64,000 bases of DNA from an uncultured Trueperaceae bacterium (GCA_937873495.1 CALMXZ010000012.1:186001-250000); one strand, 5' to 3'; positions 34,795 through 43,442 are shown, counted from the first letter of the stretch. The notes: generated by a model from the letters alone, not told the origin. Program-made: numbers and translations.

Positions 34795-35928
34795 TCAGCC
34801 CCCCGCCAGGCCGGCGACGTTCCTGGCCAACGACCGGGCGTCGGCGTCGGCGGCGGGGATCGCGTCCCAAGCGAGCTCGCCGGCCGGCGCGGCGGCCAGC
34901 ACGGCTTCCAGCACGCGCGGGATGGCGTCGAAGCCGATGCGCCCCTCCAGGAAGGCGGAGACGGCCACCTCGTCGGCGGCGTTCAGGTAGATGGGCGCCA
35001 GGCCGCCGAGCTCCCCGGCCCGGTAGGCGAGGCGCAGGCTCGGGAAGCGCGCGTGATCCGGCTCCGCGAACGTCCACGTGCCCTCGAGCGGCAGGGCGGC
35101 GAGGGGGGTCGGGAGCCGGTCCGGTGCGCTGAGCGCGTACTGGATGGGGAGGCGCATGTCGTGCGGGCCCACCTGGGCCTTGATGCTGCCGTCGACGTAG
35201 CGCACGAGGCCGTGCACCAAGGATTGCGGATGCACGACGACCTCGATGGCCGCGAGCGGCACCTCGAAGAGGAAGTGCGCCTCGAGCACTTCGAGGCCCT
35301 TGTTGAAGAGCGTGGCCGAGTCGATGGTCACCTTCTTGCCCATCGTCCAGTTCGGGTGGGCGAGCGCCTGGGCGGGGGTGACGGTGGAGAGGTCGGCCGG
35401 TCCCTCCCTGAACGGCCCGCCCGAGGCGGTGAGCACCAGGGAGGCGACCCGCCGCATGTCCTCGCCGACCAGCGACTGGAAGAGCGCGGAGTGCTCGGAG
35501 TCGACCGGCGTTATGCGCGCTCCGGTGGAGCGGGCCAGCGCCCACACGAGCGGACCGGCCACGACCATGGCCTCCTTGTTCGCGAGGGCGACGTGGCGCC
35601 CGGCGCGCAGGGCCGCCGCCGTCGGCGCGAGGCCCGCCAGGCCGGGTAGGGCGGCCACCGTCACGTCGGCATCCGCCGCCGCCGCTTCCTCGAGGCCGGC
35701 CTGGCCGGTGACGAGGCGCGTGCCGGCTGGCAGCCCCGCGCGGACCGCGGCGGCGACCTCCGGTACACACGCCACGACCCGCGGCTTGAACTCCCGGGCC
35801 TGGGCGACCAGCAGCTCCGCGTTGCGGCCGGCCCCGAGCGCCACCACCTCGAAACCGTGCCAGCGCGCCACGTCGAGGCACTGCGTGCCGATCGAGCCGG
35901 TCGAGCCGAGGATGCTGAGCCGTTTCAC
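34795..35928 (-). CDS. dxr: 1-deoxy-D-xylulose 5-phosphate reductoisomerase
   Basis: GTG 35928 starts VKRLSILGSTGSIGTQCLDV, the NADPH-binding N-terminus; the protein is 377 residues. It has ALANKEAMVVAG, TPVDSEHSALFQ with catalytic acidic residues, and MGKKVTIDSATLFNKGLE. It makes methylerythritol 4-phosphate, an early MEP-pathway step; ispG of the same pathway is at 10363. First gene of dxr - CBS protease - rseP - GT2 - MBL. A variant -10 GATGAT ends 6 bases before the GTG. Confidence 0.96.
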   Translation of the reverse strand: MKRLSILGSTGSIGTQCLDVARWHGFEVVALGAGRNAELLVAQAREFKPRVVACVPEVAAAVRAGLPAGTRLVTGQAGLEEAAAADADVTVAALPGLAGLAPTAAALRAGRHVALANKEAMVVAGPLVWALARSTGARITPVDSEHSALFQSLVGEDMRRVASLVLTASGGPFREGPADLSTVTPAQALAHPNWTMGKKVTIDSATLFNKGLEVLEAHFLFEVPLAAIEVVVHPQSLVHGLVRYVDGSIKAQVGPHDMRLPIQYALSAPDRLPTPLAALPLEGTWTFAEPDHARFPSLRLAYRAGELGGLAPIYLNAADEVAVSAFLEGRIGFDAIPRVLEAVLAAAPAGELAWDAIPAADADARSLARNVAGLAGG

Positions 35929-35998
35929 CCGAACATCATCGCACGCGTCTGTGAGTAGTCCCGAGTCCGACCAGGCGGACGCCCGGGCTGCACGGTGA

Positions 35999-36025
35999 TA
36001 CCATCTGATACCTGACATAAGGAGG
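35999..36025 (+). promoter_or_regulatory. -10 and RBS of the CBS-protein gene
   Basis: TACCAT (35999-36004) and AAGGAGG (36019-36025), the latter 6 bases before ATG 36032. Confidence 0.45.
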
Positions 36026-36031
36026 ACGAGG

Positions 36032-36661
36032 ATGCTAGTTCGCGAGTGGATGACGCCTGACCCGCAGACGGTGAGCCCGGACACGCCGGTCATGGAAGCC
36101 ATGCAGCGGTTGCGCGAGGGCGGCTACCGCAGGTTGCCGGTCAGCCGGGACGGGCGGCTCATCGGCATCGTCACGGACCGCGACCTCAAAGAGGCAACGC
36201 CCTCCAAGGCCACGACGTTGTCCATCTACGAACTCAACTACCTGCTCAGCAAGCTGCGGGTGAAGGACGTCATGCGCTCGCCGGTCGTCACCGTCAGGGC
36301 GGACGACCCCATCGAGCAGGCCGCGCTCCTGATGGAGGAGCACCGCGTGTCGGGCCTCCCCGTACTGGATGGCGTCAACCTCGTTGGCATCCTGACGATC
36401 ACCGACCTCATGCGCGCCCTCGTCTCGTTCCTCGCCTTGCGCGAGGGCGGCACGCGCGTGACGGTCGACCTGCCGGACGAGCCGGGCGTGCTCGCGCGCG
36501 TGGCGCAGCAGGGGGCCCCGTCCAACATCGTCGCCGCCGTCACGACCGGCATCCAGCCAGGGCACAAGCGGCGCCTGGTCCTGCGCGTGGCCGGTGAGGA
36601 CGCCAAGGGCTTCCCTGAGCGCCTCAAGGCGGCCGGCCTCGACGTGGTGGACGTTCGCTGA
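36032..36661 (+). CDS. Two-CBS-domain protein (AcuB-like)
   Basis: The 209-residue protein is a CBS pair (MLVREWMTPDPQTVSPDTPVMEAM and VKDVMRSPVVTVRADDPIEQAALLMEEHRVSGLPVLDG) followed by an ACT-like domain (VTVDLPDEPGVLARVAQQ). This arrangement matches AcuB-type proteins, which probably bind adenine nucleotides; AcuB was linked to acetoin use in Bacillus but the general role is unclear. A good ribosome-binding site precedes ATG. The S4 protein follows 8 bases later. Confidence 0.88.
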   Translation: MLVREWMTPDPQTVSPDTPVMEAMQRLREGGYRRLPVSRDGRLIGIVTDRDLKEATPSKATTLSIYELNYLLSKLRVKDVMRSPVVTVRADDPIEQAALLMEEHRVSGLPVLDGVNLVGILTITDLMRALVSFLALREGGTRVTVDLPDEPGVLARVAQQGAPSNIVAAVTTGIQPGHKRRLVLRVAGEDAKGFPERLKAAGLDVVDVR

Positions 36662-36669
36662 CCGACTTA

Positions 36670-37383
36670 ATGAAGAGCGCGGCCGAGATCGACAAGCTGG
36701 CGACCGAGCTGGCCGCGCAGGCGGCCGGGGGGCGCGTCGTGTTCAGCGGCTTCCTCGAGCCCGACGTCACGGACGCGCTCTTGGCCGCCCTCAGGCGCCG
36801 CGGTACGCACGCCGGGGCCTGGGGCGGCTACGCGGGCGCCAGGCGGCGCGTGGTGTACGCGGCGCCCGACGGCGTGCCAGAGGCAACGCCTCGTCTGGTC
36901 GCGCTCTACGCCGAGGGTTGCTCGGACCCCGAAGCGTTGCGCGCCGCCGCGCGCGCGGCGGCGGGTGACGCGGCGGTCGGCGACGCGACCACGCACGCCG
37001 ACGGGGCGAGCGTTCTCCTCCTCGCACCCCTGCCGACGGCCCTCAGCGGGACCGTGCGCGTGGCCGGCGCGCAGCTGCGCGTCGAGGAGGTGCCGCCCGG
37101 GCTGGCGTTCGGGGGCAGCGAGAAGCTGCAGCCCGCCGTCGTGCCGTCGTTACGCGTCGACGTGCTCGGCGCCCGCGCCTTCAAGGTGTCCCGCGCCTAC
37201 TTCGCCAAGGGCGTCGAGGCCGGACGGGTGAGCGTGAACGGCAAGCCGGCGGGCAAGTCGGCCAGCGCGGCCGAGGGCGACGAGGTCTTCGCCGCCGGGC
37301 TGGGGCGCTTCAGGGTAGCGAAGGTGGAAGGAGAGACGCGCCGGGGCAACCTGCGCGTCACGCTGCACGTGGAGCGGGCCTGA
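36670..37383 (+). CDS. S4-domain RNA-binding protein (YlmH-like)
   Basis: The 237-residue protein has an N-terminal alpha/beta region (VVFSGFLEPDVTDALLAALRR) like YlmH, and a C-terminal S4 domain: VLGARAFKVSRAYFAKGVEAGRVSVNGKPAGKSASAAEGDEVFAAGLGRF. YlmH binds stalled 50S-nascent chain complexes and is often near division genes, although none is near here. ATG 36670 is not preceded by a clear Shine-Dalgarno sequence, so it is probably co-translated with the CBS gene. Confidence 0.85.
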   Translation: MKSAAEIDKLATELAAQAAGGRVVFSGFLEPDVTDALLAALRRRGTHAGAWGGYAGARRRVVYAAPDGVPEATPRLVALYAEGCSDPEALRAAARAAAGDAAVGDATTHADGASVLLLAPLPTALSGTVRVAGAQLRVEEVPPGLAFGGSEKLQPAVVPSLRVDVLGARAFKVSRAYFAKGVEAGRVSVNGKPAGKSASAAEGDEVFAAGLGRFRVAKVEGETRRGNLRVTLHVERA

Positions 37384-37474
37384 CCGAAGCGAGAAGCGCG
37401 TGATGTGGCCCGGCGCTAGACGACGCGCGGATGACGCGTAGCCCACGCACAGACGACGCGTAGCCGACGCCAGC

Positions 37475-37509
37475 GCGGTTCAGGGACGCGGCACGCGTTC
37501 CTGAACCGC
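37475..37509. repeat. Long palindrome 1 between S4-protein gene and der
   Basis: GCGGTTCAGG G ACGCG, loop GCA, CGCGT T CCTGAACCGC: a 16-bp stem with one G-T wobble. It lies between convergent genes and may act as a two-way terminator, but it has no T-run. Confidence 0.8.
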
Positions 37510-37510
37510 A

Positions 37511-37539
37511 GCGTCTAGGACACTACGTGTCCTAGACGC
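37511..37539. repeat. Long palindrome 2 overlapping the der stop codon
   Basis: GCGTCTAGGACAC, loop TAC, GTGTCCTAGACGC: a 13-bp perfect stem. The minus-strand der stop TAG (37534-37532) lies inside one arm. Confidence 0.85.
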
Positions 37540-38848
37540 GGACACGCTTCTTCCCCCCACCCCGCTCCTTGAACACCATGCGGATCGGCACCTCGGCGAA
37601 GCCGACGTCCTCGCGGATGCGGTTGCGCAGGTAGTGCTCGTACGGCCTCGTCAGCATGGTCTCACTGTTGATCGAGAAGACGAACGTCGGCGGCGCCACG
37701 TCCACCTGGCTCACGTAGAGGAGCTTGAGCGGTCTGCCAGAGAAGTTGGGTGGCGGCTGACGCTGCGTCCAGACCTCCAGCCAACCATTGAGCTCCGACG
37801 TCCCGACGCGCCTATGCGCCGTGTCGTACAGCCGCACCGCCGTCGCCAGCAGTTCGTGCAGGCCGAAGTCCGTCAGCGCGCTCGTGTAGACGCGCGGCGC
37901 GAAGCTCAGGTGCTCGAGCTGCTCGTCGAGGCGCTGCCTGAACGGCTCCAGTTGGTCGTCCGCGACGAGGTCCCACTTGTTGACGGCCAAGACGATGGGC
38001 TTGCCCCACTCCAGCGCGAGGTTGGCGAGGCGGAGCTCGTGATCGCCGACCTCGAACGGGTCGATGACCAGCACGGCGACGTCCGCGCGCCTCAGGGCCA
38101 TCTCCGAGCGCATGCGCGCGTAGTACTCCAGGTCGCCGACGTCCTTGCGGGCCATGCCGGCCGTGTCGATGAGCGTGAACGGGCGGCCGCCGAACTCGAA
38201 GTGCACGTCGACGGAGTCGCGGGTCGTGCCGGGCACGTCGGCGACTATCACGCGCTCGTCGCCGACCAGCGCGTTCACGAGGCTCGACTTGCCGACGTTC
38301 GGGCGCCCGATGATGGCGACCTTGACGGCCGCCTCCTCGACCTCGCCCTCGGCGTCGCCCATCAGCTCGCCGATGTGCTGGACGAGCTCCGTGGTGCCGA
38401 TGGCGTGCTCGGCCGCCGTCACGAACGGCTCGCCGAAGCCGAGGGAGTACAGCTCGAAGAACTCGCCCGTCTCGGCGTGGCGCGGGTCGTCGAGCTTGGT
38501 GGCGACGAGGAGCACCGGCTTGTTCATGGTGCGCAGCCACTCCGCGACCTGGTGGTCGGCCGTCACGGGGCCTTCCCGCCCGTCGACGCAGAGGAGCACA
38601 AGGTCGACGCCCACCAGCGCCGCGGCGACGCTCTGCCTGATGGGCGCTTCCCAGCGGTCGCCCGACCAGAGCCCGCCCGTGTCGAGCAGCCGGAAGGTCC
38701 GGTCGTCGTCGGTCGTGACGAAGCCTTCCTTGACGTCGCGGGTAACGCCGGGCATGTCGGCGACGATGGCCTCGCGCTTGCCGACCAGGCGGTTGAAGAG
38801 GCTCGACTTGCCCACGTTGGGGCGGCCGACGATGGCTACGTTATACAA
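37532..38848 (-). CDS. der: Ribosome-biogenesis GTPase Der (EngA)
   Basis: The 438-residue protein has two tandem G domains: VGRPNVGKSSLFNRLVGKR, DTGGLW and VATKLDD in the first, and IGRPNVGKSSLVNALVGDE, DTAGMARK and NKWDLV in the second, then the KH-like C-terminal domain (LKLLYVSQVDVAPPTFVFS, LTRPYEHYLRNRIRE). Der is essential for 50S assembly. In G4 of the first domain the usual Asn is Thr (TKLD). It overlaps fmt by 8 bases and is the last gene of the cdaA operon. Basic C-terminus GGGKKRVRV. Confidence 0.96.
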   Translation of the reverse strand: MYNVAIVGRPNVGKSSLFNRLVGKREAIVADMPGVTRDVKEGFVTTDDDRTFRLLDTGGLWSGDRWEAPIRQSVAAALVGVDLVLLCVDGREGPVTADHQVAEWLRTMNKPVLLVATKLDDPRHAETGEFFELYSLGFGEPFVTAAEHAIGTTELVQHIGELMGDAEGEVEEAAVKVAIIGRPNVGKSSLVNALVGDERVIVADVPGTTRDSVDVHFEFGGRPFTLIDTAGMARKDVGDLEYYARMRSEMALRRADVAVLVIDPFEVGDHELRLANLALEWGKPIVLAVNKWDLVADDQLEPFRQRLDEQLEHLSFAPRVYTSALTDFGLHELLATAVRLYDTAHRRVGTSELNGWLEVWTQRQPPPNFSGRPLKLLYVSQVDVAPPTFVFSINSETMLTRPYEHYLRNRIREDVGFAEVPIRMVFKERGGGKKRVRV

Positions 38849-39782
38849 GCTGCGCTCCTGCCTTGACCGACCGGCCGTTCGCCCACGCCCGCGCGCTCAT
38901 CACGCCTCTGCTTTCCGGCTTCAGGTCGCCGATCTCGACGAGGCCGGTGCCGCACGCTACCAGCATGTTCTCCCCTGCGAACCCCACCACCGTGCCTGGC
39001 GCGCCGCCGCCCCGCTCCCCGGAGGCGGTGAGGAGGGTGCCGACCTTCACGCGCTGCCCGGCATGGACGAAGCTCGTGCCCGGCCAGCCGGCGACGCCGC
39101 GGTGCCGGTCGCGCACCTGGCCGGCGGAGTCGGCCCACCGCACCTCGCCGTCATGCGGCGTGAGGGGCGGGGCGAGCGTGGCGGCGGCCGGGTCCTGGGC
39201 CGCGAGGGGCAGGCTCCCTGCCGAGAGGAGCGTGAGGGCCTCCGACAGCACCTCGGCGCCGAGGAGCGCCAGCCTAGCGGAGAGGGCGGGGGCGTCCTCG
39301 TCCGCCGCGACGGGGGTGCGGCGTTGCAACCGGATGGCGCCCGTGTCGAGCCCGGCGTCGGTCTGCATGATCGTTATCCCGGTGACTTCGTCACCGGCGA
39401 TCAAGGCCCACTGGATGGGCGCCGCGCCGCGCCAGCGGGGGAGCAGGCTCGCGTGGACGTTGAGGACGCCGAAGCGCGGTAGCGCCAGCAGCTCGGGAGG
39501 CAGGATGCGTCCGTAGGCCGCGGTCACGCCGACGTCGAGGTCGAGGGAGGCGAGGTGGGCGAGGAGCTCCTCGTTGCGCTTCACCTTCCGCGGTTGCACG
39601 AGCGGCAGCCCGGCCGCGCTAGCGGCGGCGGCGATGGCGGGTCGCTTCAACCCGAGGCCGCGACCCGCCGGACGGTCGGGTTGCGACACGACGACGACCA
39701 CGTCGTGTTGACGCGAGAGTGCCTCGAACGTCGGCAGCGCGAACTCTGGGCTGCCGAAGAAGGCGACGCGCAGGGGTTTCAC
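38841..39782 (-). CDS. fmt: Methionyl-tRNA formyltransferase
   Basis: The 313-residue enzyme has the N-H-D catalytic set: NVHASLLPRWRGAAPIQWAL with Asn and His, and TIMQTDAGLDTG with Asp. QPDRPAGRG is near residue 40. It formylates Met-tRNA(fMet) using 10-formyl-THF. GTG 39782 overlaps the def stop as GTGA, so def and fmt are translationally coupled, a common arrangement. Confidence 0.97.
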   Translation of the reverse strand: MKPLRVAFFGSPEFALPTFEALSRQHDVVVVVSQPDRPAGRGLGLKRPAIAAAASAAGLPLVQPRKVKRNEELLAHLASLDLDVGVTAAYGRILPPELLALPRFGVLNVHASLLPRWRGAAPIQWALIAGDEVTGITIMQTDAGLDTGAIRLQRRTPVAADEDAPALSARLALLGAEVLSEALTLLSAGSLPLAAQDPAAATLAPPLTPHDGEVRWADSAGQVRDRHRGVAGWPGTSFVHAGQRVKVGTLLTASGERGGGAPGTVVGFAGENMLVACGTGLVEIGDLKPESRGVMSARAWANGRSVKAGAQLV

Positions 39783-40423
39783 CGCCGTGCTCGGGCGCCG
39801 TTCGGCCGTGCGCCCGTCTGGGCGCCTGCGGCCTCGTCGCCGGCGGGTGCCCGGGTGCGCAGGCCGCGCAGGAACGCCTTCGCGTGCCGCTGCATGTCGG
39901 CGAGCTCCCCGCGGTTCTCCTCGAGGAACGCGCTGCGTCGCTCGGCAGGCAGGTGGTCGAAGAACAGGACGCCGTCGAGATGGTCCGCCTCGTGCTGCAA
40001 CACGTGCGCGAAGTAGCCTTCCGCTACGAGCGCCTTACGCGCGCCCGTCAGGTCTTGATAAGTGACGTCGACGACGAGGTCCCGTGGGACGTCCTCGACG
40101 GCGAGCCCCGGGATGCTCAGGCAGCCGTCGCGCCCTAACTGCAGGCCGGCGCGCCGGGTGATGACGGGGTTGACCATGACGTGCTCGCGCCGACCGCCCT
40201 CGGCGCCGTCCTCGGCGCCTTCCTCGACGTCGGGTACCTCAAGCGCGACGAAGACGCGTTTGAGCACGCCGATCTGGGGCGCGGCCAAGCCGACGCCCTC
40301 GGCGGCGTACATGGTCTCGAGCATGTCGGAGGCCAATCGCTCGAGCTCCGGGCCGAACAGAGTGACGGGCTCGGCGCGGCGCCGTAGCACCGGATCGCCG
40401 AACAGCCGGATGGGGTGGATCAA
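39779..40423 (-). CDS. def: Peptide deformylase
   Basis: The 214-residue protein has all three metal motifs: GVGLAAPQIG, DGCLSIPGL (EGCLS type with Asp) and HVLQHEADHLDGVLF. It removes the N-formyl group from nascent proteins, reversing the function of the downstream fmt product. TTG 40423 has AGGAGG 4-5 bases upstream and is the only start that matches the family N-terminus (MIHPIRLFGDPVLRRRAEPV). A basic tail of about 25 residues follows the usual end. Confidence 0.96.
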   Translation of the reverse strand: MIHPIRLFGDPVLRRRAEPVTLFGPELERLASDMLETMYAAEGVGLAAPQIGVLKRVFVALEVPDVEEGAEDGAEGGRREHVMVNPVITRRAGLQLGRDGCLSIPGLAVEDVPRDLVVDVTYQDLTGARKALVAEGYFAHVLQHEADHLDGVLFFDHLPAERRSAFLEENRGELADMQRHAKAFLRGLRTRAPAGDEAAGAQTGARPNGARARR

Positions 40424-40452
40424 CGCTCCTCCTGCATGACCACGGTAGAGCC

Positions 40453-41379
40453 TTACTGCGGTACGGGGCTGTCACCGTACTGCAGCGTGGCTGTGGGCAC
40501 GGTCAACGCCACCACGCCGCTCGGAAGCGTCAGGTGGACGCTCGAAGTATACCGGCCGCCGGCCTGTTCCCCTGTAGGCGGGTCGACCGTGCCGGGGACG
40601 CTCTCGATGGCGGAGAGCGCTTCAGGGGTGCCGGCCAACGTCACCGTCTCGGCGCTGAGCGTGACGCTCTGAGGCGTAAGCGCCGGCGGCGGCGTGAAGG
40701 AGATGGGCACGACCTTGGTACGGAGCAGCTCGGAGCGGGTGAACGTGACGTTCACGCTCGCCGGCTCGAAGGTGACCTCGGCGACGGGGTGGCCCAGCGC
40801 GTCGAGCGCCAGGAGCTCGACGTCGCCCCCGCGCGCCGGCGCCAGGGCCACGACCCTGGCGACCTCGTCGAGCACCTGGCTGCGGCCCTGCACGCTCACC
40901 GTGGCCGGCGCGGCGCTGGAGTCGAGCTCGGTGGCGGGGGGCGGGTCGCCGAGCAGGGCGACCTCGACGGGCATGGCGCGCCGCACGACCTGTTCGAGGA
41001 AGCCGATGACGTCGGACGGGGTCACTTGTAGGAGCCGGATGTCGGCTGGGGTCTGGACCTGGATGCGGCGCTCGAAGTCGGCGGCCGCGTCGCTCAGGTC
41101 GAGCGTAGCCCGCAACTGGTCCGCGCGCAGTCGGTCCACCCGCGAGCTGGGGCCCGAGACGCTCACCTCGACGGTGGCGGGCACGCCGACTGCCACCGTG
41201 CTCGCCTCGACGCCGTCCACCTCCAGGTCGACCAGGAACGAGCGTTGCGTGGTGCTCGTGCTCGACGAGGTGACGATCGTCCAGAAGAAGAGGGCGACGA
41301 GGAGCGCGGCCAGCTTGCTTGGCCAGTTGCGCAGGAGGCGGTGGCCGAGGGCGACGAGGACGGCGAGCATGCCGTTCAT
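40453..41379 (-). CDS. cdaR: CdaA regulator CdaR (YbbR domains)
   Basis: The 308-residue protein has one N-terminal membrane helix (NWPSKLAALLVALFFWTIVT) and a series of YbbR beta-repeats outside (e.g., VEVSVSGPSSRVDRLRADQLRATLDLS and PATVSVQGRSQVLDEVARVVALAP). CdaR regulates the diadenylate cyclase CdaA from the cell exterior. ATG 41379 overlaps the cdaA stop by four bases (ATGA). def follows 29 bases downstream. Confidence 0.92.
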   Translation of the reverse strand: MNGMLAVLVALGHRLLRNWPSKLAALLVALFFWTIVTSSSTSTTQRSFLVDLEVDGVEASTVAVGVPATVEVSVSGPSSRVDRLRADQLRATLDLSDAAADFERRIQVQTPADIRLLQVTPSDVIGFLEQVVRRAMPVEVALLGDPPPATELDSSAAPATVSVQGRSQVLDEVARVVALAPARGGDVELLALDALGHPVAEVTFEPASVNVTFTRSELLRTKVVPISFTPPPALTPQSVTLSAETVTLAGTPEALSAIESVPGTVDPPTGEQAGGRYTSSVHLTLPSGVVALTVPTATLQYGDSPVPQ

Positions 41380-42116
41380 GGGGCGTACGCCTCCCTGAGC
41401 GCCTTCAGGACGTCGGCCGGCGCGATGTCGCTATGCAAGACGCCCTCCTGCGCGATGCTCACCGTGCCGCGCTCCTCGCTGACCACGACCACGAGTGCGT
41501 CGGAGACCTCGGAGAGCCCGAGCGCGGCGCGGTGGCGCGTGCCGTGCTTGACCGACCAGCCCTCGCGCTTGTCGGACAGCGGCAGTACGACGCCCGCGTT
41601 GGTGACGAGGTCCTCCTTGATGACGACGGCCCCGTCGTGGAGCGGCCCCGACGAGGCGAAGATCGTCTGCAGCAGCGCGGCCGTGACGGGCGCCCCGATG
41701 GCGGTGCCGCGCTCCGCGTACTCCTTGAGCGGCGTGCGCCGCTCCACGGCGATCAGCGCGCCCTTGCGCTGGCTGGCGAGCTCCCTGACGGCGGTCATGA
41801 TCTCGCTGACCGGGTCGGCGCTGACGGCGCGCTGCATCCGGCCGCGCCCGACCCGCTCCAGCACGGCGCGGAGCTCGGGCTGGAACACGACCACGACGGC
41901 CACGAAGCCGGCGGGCGCGATGGCGTCGAAGAGCCACTTGGTGGCCTCGAGACCGAACTGGCCGGCGAGGAACCACAGGGCTGCCACCGCCAAGAGCCCG
42001 CGCAGCACGTTCCAGGCGCGAGATCCGCGGAGCAGCGCGTACGCTTGGTAGAGCAGCACGGTGATTATCAGGATGTCGATGACGTCCTGGATCCCGAACC
42101 CTTCGAACACTGCCAA
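41376..42116 (-). CDS. cdaA: Membrane diadenylate cyclase CdaA
   Basis: TTG 42116 has GGAGGG 6 bases upstream, giving 246 residues. Three N-terminal membrane helices (DVIDILIITVLLYQAYALL, AWNVLRGLLAVAALWFLAG, WLFDAIAPAGFVAVVVVF) precede the DAC domain with DGAVVI and GTRHRAALG (RHR). CdaA makes c-di-AMP from two ATP, controlling potassium and osmotic balance in other bacteria. The usual partner glmM is not adjacent; def, fmt and der follow instead. Upstream 200 bases include a repeated RBS-like segment. Confidence 0.94.
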   Translation of the reverse strand: MAVFEGFGIQDVIDILIITVLLYQAYALLRGSRAWNVLRGLLAVAALWFLAGQFGLEATKWLFDAIAPAGFVAVVVVFQPELRAVLERVGRGRMQRAVSADPVSEIMTAVRELASQRKGALIAVERRTPLKEYAERGTAIGAPVTAALLQTIFASSGPLHDGAVVIKEDLVTNAGVVLPLSDKREGWSVKHGTRHRAALGLSEVSDALVVVVSEERGTVSIAQEGVLHSDIAPADVLKALREAYAP

Positions 42117-42117
42117 G

Positions 42118-42190
42118 CGCGTCCCTCCGAGACGAGGTACAGCAGACGGTGAAGCTACGCCTCCGGGACGAGCCCGCGTCCCTCGGAGAC
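42118..42190 (-). repeat. Near-identical 16-bp direct repeat upstream of cdaA
   Basis: CGCGTCCCTCCGAGAC (42118-42133) and CGCGTCCCTCGGAGAC (42175-42190), one mismatch. On the minus strand the downstream copy holds the cdaA ribosome-binding site (GGAGGG); the upstream copy carries the decoy-like GAGGGA. Confidence 0.6.
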
Positions 42191-42310
42191 CGGATGCGAC
42201 AGACGATAACACCTGCGTTCATGAGCCTCTGGGACGGGGCGCGTGCCTCAAGAGGCGAGGTGAGGCGAGGGTATCACGTGGTGGCACGCGCCTCCTGGCG
42301 CATGCCCTGA

Positions 42311-42328
42311 TAGAGTGGCCGCGGAGGG
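42311..42328 (+). promoter_or_regulatory. -10 and RBS of prfB
   Basis: TAGAGT (42311-42316) and GGAGGG (42323-42328), the latter 4 bases before ATG 42333. Confidence 0.45.
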
Positions 42329-42332
42329 CACC

Positions 42333-43437
42333 ATGCCTTATGCGACCGTGATGGAACTGCAAGAGAGAGTCCAGGACCTCAGGGGGTACCTTTGACTTGG
42401 CTGGTAAGCAGGCCAAGTTGGAGCTCCTCGAACCGAAGCTGAACGACCCGGAACTCTGGAACGACCCTGACACCGCTAGACGCGTGACCCAGGAGGCCAC
42501 GCAGCTCAGGCGCGTCGTGGAGGAGTTCAGCGCCATCGCCGGCGACGTGCAGGGGCTCGCCGAGCTCCTGGAGCTGGCCACCTCCGAGGAGGAGGCCGAG
42601 CTGGCCGACGAGGTGGCGAGCGTCACGGCGCGCCTTGACACCCTCTACCGCGAGACGCTCTTCAACGGCGACCACGACGAGCGGCCGGCCATCGTCACGA
42701 TCAAGCCGGGCGCGGGCGGCACCGAGTCGTCCGACTGGGCCGGCATGCTGCTGCGCATGTACCGGCGCTTCGCCGAGCGGCACGGCATGCAGGTCGAGCT
42801 GCTCGACCTCGTGCCCAACCACGACGCCCCGAACGGCATCGATTACGCCCAGCTCATCGTGCGTGGTGAGCGCGCGTTCGGCATGCTGCGCATGGAGGGT
42901 GGCGTCCACCGCCTCGTGCGCGTCAGCCCGTTCGATTCGCAGAACCGGCGGCACACGTCGTTCGCCTCGGTCGAGATGATGCCGGAGATCGACGACACGT
43001 TCGAACTCGCGATCGACCCGAAGGACGTGCGCGTCGACGTGTACCGCTCCAGCGGCCCGGGCGGGCAGTCGGTCAACACGACGGACTCGGCGGTGCGCGT
43101 CGTCTACCGGGGCGGTACGCCCGAGGAGATCGTCGTCACCATCCAGGACGGCAAGTCGCAGATCAAGAACCGCGAGAAGGCCATGACGGTCCTCAGGTCG
43201 CGCCTGTTCGAGCGGGAGGAGCAGCGGCGCCTGGACGAGCAGCTCAAGGCGCGCGGCGAGCAGAAGGCCATCGAGTGGGGCTCGCAGATACGCTCGTACG
43301 TCCTCGACAAGCAGTACGTGAAGGACCATCGTACGGGCGAGATGCGGCACGACCCCGATAACGTCTTGGACGGCGACATCGAGGACCTCATCTGGGCCGG
43401 CCTCGAGTGGGCGGCCAAGAGCGAGCTCGTGGCCTAG
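42333..43437 (+). CDS. prfB: Peptide chain release factor 2, programmed +1 frameshift
   Basis: Translation starts at ATG 42333 (MPYATVMELQERVQDLRGYL) and meets TGA at 42393-42395. The slip site is AGGGGG TAC CTT TGA C, with internal Shine-Dalgarno-like AGGGGG (42381-42386), identical in design to the E. coli prfB frameshift. A +1 shift at CTT (42390-42392) continues with GAC at 42394 to the stop at 43437, giving 367 residues. RF2 motifs follow: the GGQ loop in SGPGGQSVNTTDSAVR and a peptide anticodon region SPFDSQNRRHTSFASV. RF2 reads UGA and UAA, so its own level controls the shift. Not a pseudogene. Confidence 0.96.
42381..42396 (+). promoter_or_regulatory. prfB programmed frameshift site
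   Basis: AGGGGGTACCTTTGAC: internal Shine-Dalgarno, three bases, CTT slip codon, TGA stop followed by C, a weak termination context. Confidence 0.92.
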
Positions 43438-43442
43438 CGCCG

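Noticed and set aside
33623-35881. 752-codon minus-strand frame
   Set aside because: It is an out-of-frame shadow of dxr and the CBS protease, with Arg/Pro/Gly-rich sequence and no motif.
42333-42396. Broken prfB (frameshift or sequencing error)
   Set aside because: The stop lies in the exact programmed-frameshift context with internal Shine-Dalgarno, CTT and TGAC, so the gene is intact.
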